NCBI GenBank assembly: GCA_038040485.1
Contig: JBBPIE010000009.1
Coordinates: forward strand, 62,001-126,000
DNA: 64,000 nt
Reading direction: 5' to 3'
Source: Onstottus_B arcticum
Lineage (GTDB): Bacteria > Acidobacteriota > Blastocatellia > UBA7656
In this document: piece after piece, positions 1 to 7,854 of the stretch
Numbering within the stretch: position 1 is the first letter of the stretch
Layout of the letters: each line of letters begins with the position of its first letter
Position numbers and translations under genes: made by a program
The notes under the pieces: generated by a model
What the model saw: the letters and a program-made list of their open reading frames with translations, nothing else
Databases searched by the model: none
What the model was told of the DNA's origin: nothing

Positions 1-1059
1 CGGCATTTCATCCACCGCCAGAAACGCCCGGTCTTGATGCCGCGCAAACAGATCGTTCTCTCCAAGCCGCGTCGTTGCGATGACGTGAAGCCAATCGGCA
101 GCGGGCAGGCGCTGAGTCTGCGCCGGTTCGAGGAGCGCAGGCCGATCGACGTTGTCCAGAATGAGCAGGCATCGGTGCGGCTCGCGAGCATCGGCCAGGC
201 GGCGCAACTCGGTCAGCACCCTCTCCCATTGAAGCTCGGTGTCTATCTTTTCGGCGTCGGTAAACTCGACACCGAGCGCAGGCCCCAGTGTCGTGATGGC
301 GACGACGAGGTCTTCGCGGCCTTCGCAGCGGACCTGCCAGCGACCGCCACCGTAGTCGTGAGCGAAGGCGTGGGCGTACTCGTTAGCAAGAGCGGTCTTG
401 CCCATCCCGCCCAAGCCATGCACCGCCGTGAGCACGCCGATCTTTTTCAACGCAACGGTTTCGCGAAGGCGGCGGAGCTCTTCTGTGCGGCCGGTGAAGT
501 GCGCGTTGTGCGCGTCAACGTTGCCGAGGCGTTGCTCGGCGCGTTCCCCGCGCTGGATGCGCTCGGCAATCCGCTGGTTGAGTTTTGCCAGGCGCCGTTG
601 GACTTCAACTTCACGAAGCGCCTCCTCGCCCTCGTGAAACCACGGGCGCAAATCGAAGTGCTGGCGGCGGCGCAACTCCGCAACCCATTCGGCCGAACGT
701 CGGTCGAAGTCCTTGTCCTGCCAGCCGGGCACTTCGACGAAGTAAATAGGCGCTACGCCTTCGCCAACTAAAGCTCGGGCTACTTCGTTCTTGACGTACT
801 CATTAAACTCCCATTCGCAATACTCGCTCTGAAGGTAATCAGGCGAGATACAGGCGAGCATCAGACGCGACTCGCGCAAGCCTTGGAGGATGCGGTGACG
901 CCAGTCGTCCATGCCTTGAATATCGGTAACGTCGAAGAACGGACGGAGCGGGCGGCCTGAGAACGACTCGAAGTCGCGGCTGATACGTTCGACAAACTCG
1001 GTGATGCGTTTTTGCTCGTTGTCGCGTCGCGAGTAAGAGATGAAGAGATCGTAGGGCAT
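1..1059 (-). CDS. TIR-domain NB-ARC/STAND NTPase (partial, runs off left edge)
   Basis: The minus strand is open from ATG at 1059 to the window edge, giving 353 visible residues. Residues 1-110 form a TIR domain: it opens MPYDLFISYSRRDN and has SPDYLQSEYCEWEF near 72-85, where E84 sits three residues after C81 as the catalytic glutamate does in NAD-cleaving TIR domains. A helical linker (about 145-185) leads to an NB-ARC-type NTPase with P-loop GLGGMGKT at 215-222, Walker B LLILDN at 298-303 and a sensor-like IATTR at 327-331. The sensor part (TPR, WD or LRR in relatives) lies outside the window. Known family role: STAND proteins with TIR effectors act in bacterial immunity by NAD depletion; that role here is inferred. 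It starts 30 bp after the dihydropyrimidinase gene on the same strand, with only a weak ribosome site. Confidence 0.85.
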   Translation of the reverse strand, partial: MPYDLFISYSRRDNEQKRITEFVERISRDFESFSGRPLRPFFDVTDIQGMDDWRHRILQGLRESRLMLACISPDYLQSEYCEWEFNEYVKNEVARALVGEGVAPIYFVEVPGWQDKDFDRRSAEWVAELRRRQHFDLRPWFHEGEEALREVEVQRRLAKLNQRIAERIQRGERAEQRLGNVDAHNAHFTGRTEELRRLRETVALKKIGVLTAVHGLGGMGKTALANEYAHAFAHDYGGGRWQVRCEGREDLVVAITTLGPALGVEFTDAEKIDTELQWERVLTELRRLADAREPHRCLLILDNVDRPALLEPAQTQRLPAADWLHVIATTRLGENDLFARHQDRAFLAVDEMP

Positions 1060-1089
1060 TGTGTGGTGCTCTGCGAGCTTCGCCTCCGA

Positions 1090-2475
1090 TCAATACCGGC
1101 CGCTGAAGGTGCTGCGCTTGAGGAACTGGCCGTCGCCCGGTTTGCCGACGTACTTGCCGTCTTCGATCACTACTCGACCGCGAGAGAGAACCGTCTTTGT
1201 CACGCCTTTGACCTTCATCCCTTCGTAAGCACTGTAGTCCACGTTCATATGATGAGTGTCCACCGAGATCGTCATCTCTTCGTTCGGATCGAAGATCACA
1301 ATGTCGGCGTCTGAGCCAACGGCGATCGTGCCCTTTCGAGGGAACAGCCCGAAGAGTTTTGCAGCCGAGGTCGAAGTCAGCTCGACGAAGCGGTTGAGGC
1401 TTATTCGTCCGCCGGCGACGCCGCCGTTGTAGATCAAGCTCATTCGATGTTCGACTCCCGGGCCGCCGTTTGGGATCTTGGTGAAGTCGTCGCGCCCGAG
1501 TTCCTTCTGTTCCTTCATGCAAAACGGGCAGTGATCAGTCGAGATGACTTGCAGGTCGTTGCCTTGAAGCCCCTGCCACAACTTGTCCTGATTCCACTTC
1601 TCGCGCAACGGCGGAGTCATCACCCACTTGGCGCCTTCGAAGCCTTCCTTTTCATAGAGTGAATAGTCGAGGAACAGATACTGCGGGCAGGTCTCGGCAT
1701 AAGCTGGCAGCCCGTTGTCGCGAGCTTCGCGAACTTCTTCCAACGCGTCGGCGCAGCTCAAGTGAACGATGTAAACGGGAGCTTCGGCCATCTCGGCAAT
1801 CGCGATCGCGCGGTGCACGCCTTCGGCTTCAGCCTTGGTCGGGCGAGTAAGCGCATGGTACTTCGGCGCGGTTTTGCCTTCGGCGAGAGCGTGCTTGATG
1901 ATCTCGTTGATGACGATTCCGTTCTCGGCGTGCATGCAGACCAGGCCGCCCCAGTTGGCGGCGTTCTTCATCGCGCGAAAGATCGTCGCGTCGTCAGCGA
2001 GAAAGACTCCCGGATAGGCCATGAACAGTTTGAAGCTCATAACGCCTTCGTTGATGAGCTGGCGCATCTCGGGCACACGCTCGTCTGGAAGATCGGTCGT
2101 GATCAGATGAAAACCGTAGTCGATCGCAGTCTTGCCTTCCGCTTTCTTGTGCCAGTTGTCTACAGCTTGAATAAGCGACTCGCCGTGGTACTGAACGGCA
2201 AAGTCGATGATCGTCGTTGTGCCGCCGTGAGCCGCGGCAACCGTGCCGGTACGGAAGTCATCGGATGCCGACGTGCCTCCGAACGGCAATTCCATGTGAG
2301 TATGCGGATCGATGCCGCCGGGAATGACGAGCTTGCCGGAAGCGTCGATGACCTTGTCGGCGTCCATCGAGAGGGCCGCGCCGATGACTGAGACTTTGCC
2401 GTCTTCGACGAGGACATCCGCGAAGTAGTTATCGACCGCGGTGACGACGTTGCCGTGCTTGATTAGAACTTTCAT
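1090..2475 (-). CDS. hydA: Dihydropyrimidinase / D-hydantoinase
   Basis: 461 residues, the normal length for a cyclic amidohydrolase that opens dihydropyrimidine or hydantoin rings. The binuclear metal site is complete: H58 and H60 in DPHTH, the carboxylated lysine K149 in MSFKLFMAYPG, H182 in CMHAENG, H238 in YIVHLS and D314 in STDHCPF. Cytosolic, with no signal peptide. Substrate choice (dihydrouracil versus hydantoin) cannot be read from the sequence, and no dihydropyrimidine dehydrogenase or beta-ureidopropionase lies nearby. The TIR-STAND gene follows 30 bp downstream on the same strand, so the two may be co-transcribed. Confidence 0.93.
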   Translation of the reverse strand: MKVLIKHGNVVTAVDNYFADVLVEDGKVSVIGAALSMDADKVIDASGKLVIPGGIDPHTHMELPFGGTSASDDFRTGTVAAAHGGTTTIIDFAVQYHGESLIQAVDNWHKKAEGKTAIDYGFHLITTDLPDERVPEMRQLINEGVMSFKLFMAYPGVFLADDATIFRAMKNAANWGGLVCMHAENGIVINEIIKHALAEGKTAPKYHALTRPTKAEAEGVHRAIAIAEMAEAPVYIVHLSCADALEEVREARDNGLPAYAETCPQYLFLDYSLYEKEGFEGAKWVMTPPLREKWNQDKLWQGLQGNDLQVISTDHCPFCMKEQKELGRDDFTKIPNGGPGVEHRMSLIYNGGVAGGRISLNRFVELTSTSAAKLFGLFPRKGTIAVGSDADIVIFDPNEEMTISVDTHHMNVDYSAYEGMKVKGVTKTVLSRGRVVIEDGKYVGKPGDGQFLKRSTFSGRY

Positions 2476-2860
2476 TGCTAAGACCTCTTAGTGACATCGG
2501 GCTGTTTAGGGGTAACACTTAGGCAGGCCAATTAAACAACGCTCGTTAATGTAGCGTCAATCAACAGGAGAGGCTGGCGACAGCCTGTTTCATTGGTATC
2601 ATCTCATCTCGACCGCCGAAAAAGACCCTAGGTTGACAAACCTCAGATTGTGAGCAATAAACACCACTGGTTGAAATCCCTGACATAAACCGGACGGCTG
2701 GACAGACATTCGACAAAGCTATCCGTGTCGAATCAGCTTTGCCGGAATCATTACTCACGCAGTTGGAAAGTCATTCAAAGCAGAGCACTTTCATCAAGTT
2801 CAAATCCGCATCAGCAGGGATTCATACAAAAGCGCCCATTCTGAGGACAGGCGGAATAGC
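2476..2860. other. Divergent intergenic region
   Basis: 385 bases between divergently transcribed genes. No convincing gene, RNA or repeat was found. A TTGACA at 2633-2638 on the plus strand is followed at 16-17 bases by an A/T-rich CAATAAA, a weak possible promoter for the TPR/sigma-54 activator. Confidence 0.3.
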
Positions 2861-5800
2861 ATGACACCGAGCAAGCCCCTGAGAGACAACCACGCTCGGG
2901 ACGCACTTTCGGCTGGGGAGACTGCGCTCGAAGAGAGCCGTTACCAGGAAGCATCCGAACATTTCAAAAGAGCGCTGCGAATGGGCGCGCCCGCGCCTGA
3001 ACACGAAGCGCACCTGCGTTGCTTGTTGAGCGAATCATTCGAAAGGCGCGGCCTCTACCGCGAGGCGCTGGACGCTGTCGGCAAGTACGAGAAGATGCCC
3101 GAATTTGTCCGGCTTTCCGATCGCGCCCAGATGTCAATCCTGATCCGGCTGGGATGGTCTTACATCTTCCTCAGTAATATTCCTCGTTCAATCGCCTTCT
3201 TCAATCAGGCAATGACGGTCGCCCAACAGCTTAACGACGACGCGGGTAGTGGTGCGTGCTGCTTTGGGTTGGGCCGCGCTTACAGGGGCCTCAACGAACT
3301 CGCAATTGCCAGGGACCAGTATGAAACAGGGCTGGACCACTACAGGCGTCTTGGCGATTGGCGCAGGCTCGCCGAGTCGTACATCTTCATTGGTCAGATT
3401 AGCGCGCATGAAGGCGATTACCGAGGTTCCCTCTATTCACTCAAGCAGGCACTGGCCATCATAGGCGACCACGATGAGCAGAACCTTAGTGGCCGCGTGT
3501 ATACCTACCTCGCGGTCTTTTACGATCATCAAGGTCAAACGGGCAAAGCACTGGCAAGCTGGGAGAGGGCCATAGAGCATTTTCGCATTTCAAACAACCA
3601 GCCGCTTCTCGCACTGAATTACAATAACCTCGCCGACAAGCTGGTTTATCTGGGGGAGTGGGCGCGCGCGGAAGAGTTACTGAAAGCGGCAATTGAGATT
3701 GCCAAAGAGACATTGGGAGTGACGACTGTAGGCGGCTCGCTCGACACGCTCGCGCAATTGTTTTTGCTAAGGGGTCAGATCGGGGAAGCAGACCGGCTGC
3801 TTGAAGAATCGCTCCAGGTGCTGTTGTCCATCAAGAGCGGTGAGTGGGCAGAGGTCAGCACTCTGATCACGATTGGCCGCAGCCACTTGATGAAGCAGCA
3901 AGTAGACCAGGCCGAAGAAGTGCTGTCGCGTGCAGTAGAGATGTGCGAGCGATCGGGCGACAACCAATACCTGTCTGAAGCCCGGCTTTGGCTTTCCGAC
4001 GCGTGTCTCAGGCAAGGCGATATCTCGCGGGCGAGCTCACTTGTCGAAACCGTCAGGTCATACCTGGTCGAAGCCGCGCACATCAAGTGGTGGGGATTGA
4101 TGATGAGGATGGCTGCAAAGATCGAGGCTTCAAAAGGCCACATCGCTGCCGCAATTCAATCCCTCGGTCAGAGCACTTCCATCTTTGAAATCAGAGGCAG
4201 CGTATACGATGTCGCGGTCAACCGCGTCGCCCTTGCTGAGATGCTGGAAAGGCAAAATCAAATCGCGGCCGCGACACGCGAAATCGAGATGGCGCTCGAA
4301 GTCTTCCAGCGACTCGGCGCGGCCTCCGACGAGCAAAACGCGAGAAGCCGCCTGGCAGCTTTGAAGCGGGCACTTGTGACCCAGATCCAAGCGTCCACGA
4401 TTGGAGACGACTCATCTCGGGCGCTTCCGGCTTCTTTCCAGGCGGGTCCCGACCTGGTTTCGATGATTGATGGTTTCACGACGCGCCGTCTGGTTCAGGC
4501 AGCCGTCTTTCGCGACTTGTTGCTGCACGAGCTTGCGTCAATCATTCGCGAACAAGCAAACAGTAGGGCTGCCCTGGTTGCCGAAGTTGACGGCGATCGT
4601 TTGAAGCTCAGCACTTCGGTGGGTCTCGACAAGAATGAAAAAGCAGAAGCCATTCGATTCCTGGGGACCCTTTTGCCTGAAGAGCGAGGCAAACATTTCG
4701 TCTATCCCTTCAATGACAGACGCAGAACGAACTACTTGCTCTACGTCATTGCTCCCAGGTCTGAGCGCTTCGTGACAGGAACGATTAGCCTTGAGCCGTT
4801 GCTTGATCTGGTCAAGTTAAGCCTGGAGGTGGAGTCGCAGAGAAGCAAGAGCCGTCGCCCTCAAGTCTTCGACCCTGCCCGCCTCCTCAGCCAGGTCGCT
4901 CTTCCCGGCTTCATCTGCGCCTCACGCGCCATAAGTCTGGTACTCGAGCAGATTCACAAAATCCGCTCGTCCGATGTCACCGTTCTCATCACCGGCGAAT
5001 CAGGCAGCGGAAAAGAACTCATCGCTCGCGCTGTTCACGCTAGCTCCTCGCGCCGATTCAACACCTTTCTCCCCTTTAATTGCTCTGCCGCTCCCAGAGA
5101 CATGATCGAAAGCCAATTGTTCGGGCACAAGAAGGGCGCTTTTACCGGCGCTATCGCAAACAACGAAGGCCTGGCCCGGGCTGCTGAACGAGGCACTCTG
5201 TTTCTGGACGAGATCGGCGACCTCCCGCTCGAGCTTCAGCCCAAACTTCTGCGCTTTCTTCAGGAAGGCGAGGTTCACCCCATTGGCGAGTCCAAGCCTC
5301 AAAAGGTCGACGTGCGAGTGGTCGCGGCGACCAACTCCGAACTTGAGCGAGCCGTGAGCGAAGGAAGATTCAGAGAAGATTTGTTTCACCGGCTAAACGT
5401 CATACGGATACACGTGCCGCCGTTGCGCCAGCGAAGAGAAGAGATACCGGCGCTGATAAACTACTATTTGACGCTGTACCAGAAGGAAGCAGCGAAAAGC
5501 GGAATCATGTTATCCGAAGAAGCGATGGACCTGCTGGTTGTTTATGATTGGCCCGGTAACGTGCGTCAGCTATGCAACGAGGTGCGCCGTATCGTTGCCT
5601 ACAGTGAATCCGGGGCGATAGTGACGGAAGAAGCACTCTCGGAGGAAATCGTCAAAGCGACGCGCGAGCTTGAGGCCGCCTCCACGGTTGGGACGAAAAA
5701 GGGCTCGGAGCCTCAGGCGCCGTTATCGGCAGGCAGGACGCTCGCCGATGCCATCAACGAAGTCGAGCGACAAATGATCCAGGATGCGCTCCGGCGTTCA

Positions 5801-5890
5801 TCAGGTAACATCGCTCGCGCAGCGAAAGAGCTCGGCCTTACTCGCAGAGGGCTCTATATGAAAATGGATCGGCTGCACTTCAAAGCGTAA
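2861..5890 (+). CDS. TPR-sensor sigma-54-dependent transcriptional activator
   Basis: 1009 residues. Residues from about 20 to 480 are a long run of TPR helical pairs (motifs such as YREALDAVGKYEK and ALNYNNLADKLVYLGEWARAE). About 500-660 is a GAF-like region. The central AAA+ domain has Walker A GESGSGKE at 712-719, the sigma-54 contact loop GAFTGA at 759-764 and Walker B FLDEIGD at 781-787. A Fis-type helix-turn-helix ends the protein (SSGNIARAAKELGLTRRGLY). Known role: such proteins bind far upstream and open sigma-54 promoters using ATP. There is no phosphoacceptor receiver domain; the TPR part probably senses a protein or peptide. A sigma-54-like promoter and tandem mini-genes begin about 300 bp downstream on the same strand, the obvious candidate targets. 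Confidence 0.93.
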   Translation: MTPSKPLRDNHARDALSAGETALEESRYQEASEHFKRALRMGAPAPEHEAHLRCLLSESFERRGLYREALDAVGKYEKMPEFVRLSDRAQMSILIRLGWSYIFLSNIPRSIAFFNQAMTVAQQLNDDAGSGACCFGLGRAYRGLNELAIARDQYETGLDHYRRLGDWRRLAESYIFIGQISAHEGDYRGSLYSLKQALAIIGDHDEQNLSGRVYTYLAVFYDHQGQTGKALASWERAIEHFRISNNQPLLALNYNNLADKLVYLGEWARAEELLKAAIEIAKETLGVTTVGGSLDTLAQLFLLRGQIGEADRLLEESLQVLLSIKSGEWAEVSTLITIGRSHLMKQQVDQAEEVLSRAVEMCERSGDNQYLSEARLWLSDACLRQGDISRASSLVETVRSYLVEAAHIKWWGLMMRMAAKIEASKGHIAAAIQSLGQSTSIFEIRGSVYDVAVNRVALAEMLERQNQIAAATREIEMALEVFQRLGAASDEQNARSRLAALKRALVTQIQASTIGDDSSRALPASFQAGPDLVSMIDGFTTRRLVQAAVFRDLLLHELASIIREQANSRAALVAEVDGDRLKLSTSVGLDKNEKAEAIRFLGTLLPEERGKHFVYPFNDRRRTNYLLYVIAPRSERFVTGTISLEPLLDLVKLSLEVESQRSKSRRPQVFDPARLLSQVALPGFICASRAISLVLEQIHKIRSSDVTVLITGESGSGKELIARAVHASSSRRFNTFLPFNCSAAPRDMIESQLFGHKKGAFTGAIANNEGLARAAERGTLFLDEIGDLPLELQPKLLRFLQEGEVHPIGESKPQKVDVRVVAATNSELERAVSEGRFREDLFHRLNVIRIHVPPLRQRREEIPALINYYLTLYQKEAAKSGIMLSEEAMDLLVVYDWPGNVRQLCNEVRRIVAYSESGAIVTEEALSEEIVKATRELEAASTVGTKKGSEPQAPLSAGRTLADAINEVERQMIQDALRRSSGNIARAAKELGLTRRGLYMKMDRLHFKA

Positions 5891-5985
5891 CGCCCTGTTC
5901 GATCACCGACGCGCCAGGCAGGGCTCATCAGAACATCTGGCCGCACATTGAACGACCTCTCAATCTCTGACCGTTGAATCAGCCA

Positions 5986-6106
5986 TTAGAGGTGTATACC
6001 TGGTAAACACGTGTTTATCCAGTATGCATATCGAGTAACTCACTCATCCTTTGGCGTTTAGAAGAATCCGCCCGTCAGATGATTAGCTGATATACACAAC
6101 CTCTAA
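5986..6106. promoter_or_regulatory. Candidate upstream activating region (palindromes)
   Basis: A perfect 14-base palindrome TAAACACGTGTTTA lies at 6004-6017. A second signal is an inverted pair: TTAGAGGTGTATA (5986-5998) and TATACACAACCTCTAA (6091-6106), complementary apart from three extra bases. They sit about 80-200 bases upstream of the sigma-54-like element at 6184-6199, the distance typical of enhancer-binding sites. Binding by the neighbouring activator is inferred. Confidence 0.5.
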
Positions 6107-6183
6107 CCCCTCTTGCTTCCTTCGTTTTGCGTTAACTGTTCCATCTGCGAGAGGGCTCGCCAAGGCTTCGGCCATCTGGACTG

Positions 6184-6199
6184 AGGCACGAACGTTGCT
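6184..6199 (+). promoter_or_regulatory. Sigma-54 promoter
   Basis: The sequence AGGCACGAACGTTGCT matches the consensus TGGCACG-N4-TTGCW at every defined base except the first T. The GG (6185-6186) and GC (6197-6198) dinucleotides are separated by exactly ten bases, as required. Predicted start of transcription is near 6210, leaving about 60 nt of leader before the first mini-gene. The gene just upstream encodes a GAFTGA-bearing sigma-54 activator. Confidence 0.72.
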
Positions 6200-6271
6200 C
6201 AGTCAATGGACGCAGTAAGCGCAGCAAGAAATCAATCTAACAACTAACTCAGAATCGAAAAGGAGACGACC

Positions 6272-6364
6272 ATGAACCTGTTTAGCGACGGAATGACTTT
6301 GTCCGAGGGCCAACTGATTTGTGACGGAGTCACGTTGTCCGAAGGCATCGTGATCACCGACTGA
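6272..6364 (+). CDS. Small repeat peptide 1 (x-D/E-G hexads)
   Basis: 30 residues from ATG at 6272 behind a strong ribosome site (AAAAGGAGACGACC, 6258-6271). It opens MNLFSDGMTL and continues as six-residue units whose second and third residues are D/E-G: SDGMTL, SEGQLI, CDGVTL, SEGIVI, ending TD-stop. No signal peptide or membrane segment. It is the first of four paralogous tandem mini-genes, each preceded by a near-identical Shine-Dalgarno block, and lies about 60 nt after the predicted sigma-54 start. Function unknown. From memory, similar GDG-type hexads occur in C-terminal parts of large acidobacterial exported proteins; a free-standing peptide form is unusual. Translation is inferred from the conserved ribosome sites. 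Confidence 0.6.
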   Translation: MNLFSDGMTLSEGQLICDGVTLSEGIVITD

Positions 6365-6476
6365 ATATCTGGCGGCTGAGCGTAGTTGCCGGCTAAGCGA
6401 CGGCGGACAGCTCTTGTCCTGCACCGGGCAAGAGATCAATCGTAAGACAAACGCAGAAACGAAAAAGGAGACGACC

Positions 6477-6515
6477 ATGAACCTGTTTAGCGACGGAATC
6501 GTTCTTGGCGACTAA
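6477..6515 (+). CDS. Small repeat peptide 2
   Basis: 12-residue reading frame MNLFSDGIVLGD. Its start context (AAAAAGGAGACGACC directly before ATG 6477) and first seven residues are the same as those of peptide 1, so it looks like a contracted copy carrying one hexad plus the terminal GD. The preceding spacer holds a stem-loop (CTCTTGTCC at 6410-6418 paired with GGGCAAGAG). Too short to be recognised by ordinary gene callers; supported by paralogy with its three neighbours. Confidence 0.5.
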   Translation: MNLFSDGIVLGD

Positions 6516-6617
6516 GCGTTGTTGCCGAGCAAGCGACGCCTGCAATTCTCGTCTTTGCCAACACCGGTAAGAGACCAATCTCGTAAGAAAAACGCAGAAA
6601 CGAAAAAGGAGAATGTC

Positions 6618-6746
6618 ATGAAACAGTTTAGCAACGAAATCACTTTGTCCAAGGGAATAATGCTGGCCGACGGAGTCGTTCTTGGCGACGGGATACTTGT
6701 TAGCGACGGAATGCTTCTTGGCGACGGAATGCTTCTTGGCGACTAA
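6618..6746 (+). CDS. Small repeat peptide 3 (longest copy)
   Basis: 42 residues from ATG 6618, chosen because AAAAAGGAG lies just upstream; an in-frame start at 6519 exists but lacks a ribosome site. It begins MKQFSNEITL and continues SKGIML, ADGVVL, GDGILV, SDGMLL, GDGMLL, ending GD-stop. This gives the clearest view of the repeat, [GSA]-D-G-[IVM]-x-[LV]. The last two hexads are identical at the DNA level, a sign of recent unit duplication. Period six with hydrophobic third and sixth positions could favour a beta-helical or stacked fold; this is speculation. Confidence 0.6.
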   Translation: MKQFSNEITLSKGIMLADGVVLGDGILVSDGMLLGDGMLLGD

Positions 6747-6848
6747 GTGTCGTTCGCCGAAATGAGTAACGCTGGCACTCTCGCGAGTTCGCCAGCACTG
6801 ATGAGATTCAATCTCATGAACCAACGCAAAATCGAAAAGGAGACCACC

Positions 6849-6881
6849 ATGTACAGCGACGGCATAATGATCACTGACTGA
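6849..6881 (+). CDS. Small repeat peptide 4 (minimal copy)
   Basis: 10-residue frame MYSDGIMITD behind AAAAGGAGACCACC. It has one hexad core (SDGIMI) and the same terminal TD as peptide 1. A perfect hairpin (ATGAGATT at 6801-6808, AATCTCAT at 6810-6817) and a longer stem (CTGGC 6772-6776 with GCCAG 6791-6795) lie in the spacer before it. It could be a decayed copy or a genuine minimal peptide. Confidence 0.45.
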   Translation: MYSDGIMITD

Positions 6882-7343
6882 ATTGTTCTTGGCCACCGAG
6901 CATCGTTGGGCCGAATGAGTGACTCCGGACAAACCTGCTCGAGCTTGCTTGCACCTGGCCTTGATGGAATCTTCGACCGCCTCATTGAGCACATCTAAGG
7001 CGAGAGGAGGTTGCATCAAGGCCTGATGACGTTAGGATCGGAAGTTTGCAAAAGCTACCTTGGTCCCAACACACTTGAGTCGCGCTCTTCCTGCCTTCAG
7101 ACCGTATCCGGCCTTCGAGATTGAAAGAGAAACAGCAAAGGCGAACCACGTGCGAGAGCACTGGAGGTCCGTCTCGAATCGTCAACATAGCCACGTCAAC
7201 TGACCATATGTTTCATGGAGGTCGCGTCCTCCCGCGGCTTTCAGGCGAGATTAGTTCAAAACAAACCCATAGTCTGCTTCCCGGGTCGGCGCCATAAAGA
7301 AGCCGCCCTCGGCTATCCCTCCTTCGCCTCGCGGCTTGGTTGC
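6882..7343. other. Intergenic stretch after the mini-gene array
   Basis: About 460 bases between the last mini-gene and the atpI promoter. A degenerate copy of the mini-gene spacer is recognisable near 6899-6930 but no ribosome site or repeat peptide follows it. No clear terminator, RNA gene or reading frame was seen in the rest. Confidence 0.4.
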
Positions 7344-7373
7344 TGGACACGCTTCAAACCACGCTGCTAGAAT
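7344..7373 (+). promoter_or_regulatory. Candidate sigma-70 promoter of the atpI-atpB genes
   Basis: TGGACA at 7344-7349 and TAGAAT at 7368-7373 with an 18-base spacer. It lies just ahead of the ATG at 7411, which favours that start over an in-frame ATG at 7336 that would fall upstream of the promoter. Confidence 0.4.
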
Positions 7374-7410
7374 CTGCGACTTCAAACACTGCTACAAGAA
7401 TCGGGGTTGG

Positions 7411-7851
7411 ATGACTGTTTTGGATAGTGCGCCTTTTAGCCAGGAAGAACCTCTGCCGTTCACGCAGCCCCAATTCGTCGAGCGCAGGGTGTGGGTCAAC
7501 ATCTTCGCCGTCATCATCATCGGAGTCGCGGTTTCGGCTCTGGCAGCCGATTCTAGGTTCACGCTAGGGCTGGCGCTCGGCGGTGGGCTCGCGATTTTGA
7601 ACTATCGCTGGCTGCAGTCGTCGCTTCGAGACGTGCTCGGAGCGGGTTTGGCGAAGACCCCGCCCGGGACGATCCTCAAGTTCGTCGTCCGCTGGCTTGT
7701 CGTCGCGGCCATCGGCTGGGCCGCCAACGAGACCGGTTACTTTGAAGGAGCCGGTATACTCGCTGGGCTCTTCACCCCTGCGATTGCAATTATGATCGAG
7801 GCAGGTTACGTCACCGCCCGGACAATAGCCGCGCGCAACGGAGAACGATAA
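7411..7851 (+). CDS. atpI: ATP synthase subunit I-like membrane protein
   Basis: 146 residues from the ATG at 7411. Four hydrophobic segments are visible, two of them VWVNIFAVIIIGVAVSALAA and ILKFVVRWLVVAAIGWAA. Length and position, three bases before atpB, fit the small AtpI protein that helps assemble the membrane c-ring in many bacteria. An ATG at 7336 in the same frame would add 25 polar residues but lies upstream of the probable promoter. The family is weakly conserved, so the call rests largely on context. Confidence 0.72.
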   Translation: MTVLDSAPFSQEEPLPFTQPQFVERRVWVNIFAVIIIGVAVSALAADSRFTLGLALGGGLAILNYRWLQSSLRDVLGAGLAKTPPGTILKFVVRWLVVAAIGWAANETGYFEGAGILAGLFTPAIAIMIEAGYVTARTIAARNGER

Positions 7852-7854
7852 CTG

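Larger units (their letters stand above)
6365..6848 (+). repeat. Repeated spacer/leader modules between mini-genes
   Basis: The stretches after each mini-gene resemble each other: each starts with a segment like GCGTTGTTGCCGAGCAAGCG (versions at about 6377, 6516, 6747 and, beyond the array, 6899), passes through a potential hairpin, then a CAATC-N-AAACGCAGAAACGAAAA block and the AGGAG site. The array is therefore an approximately 110-230 bp unit duplicated in tandem, with the peptide part varying most in length. Confidence 0.6.

Noticed and set aside
34..771. Long plus-strand open frame at the left end
   Set aside because: It is antisense to the TIR-STAND gene, whose minus-strand frame shows clear TIR and P-loop motifs; the plus frame has no recognisable protein features.
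6772..6795. TGGCAC at 6773-6778 as a second sigma-54 promoter inside the array
   Set aside because: No TTGC element at the required distance; the bases are part of a hairpin.
7336..7410. Longer start for atpI
   Set aside because: The extension crosses the likely promoter and adds polar residues not typical of AtpI.
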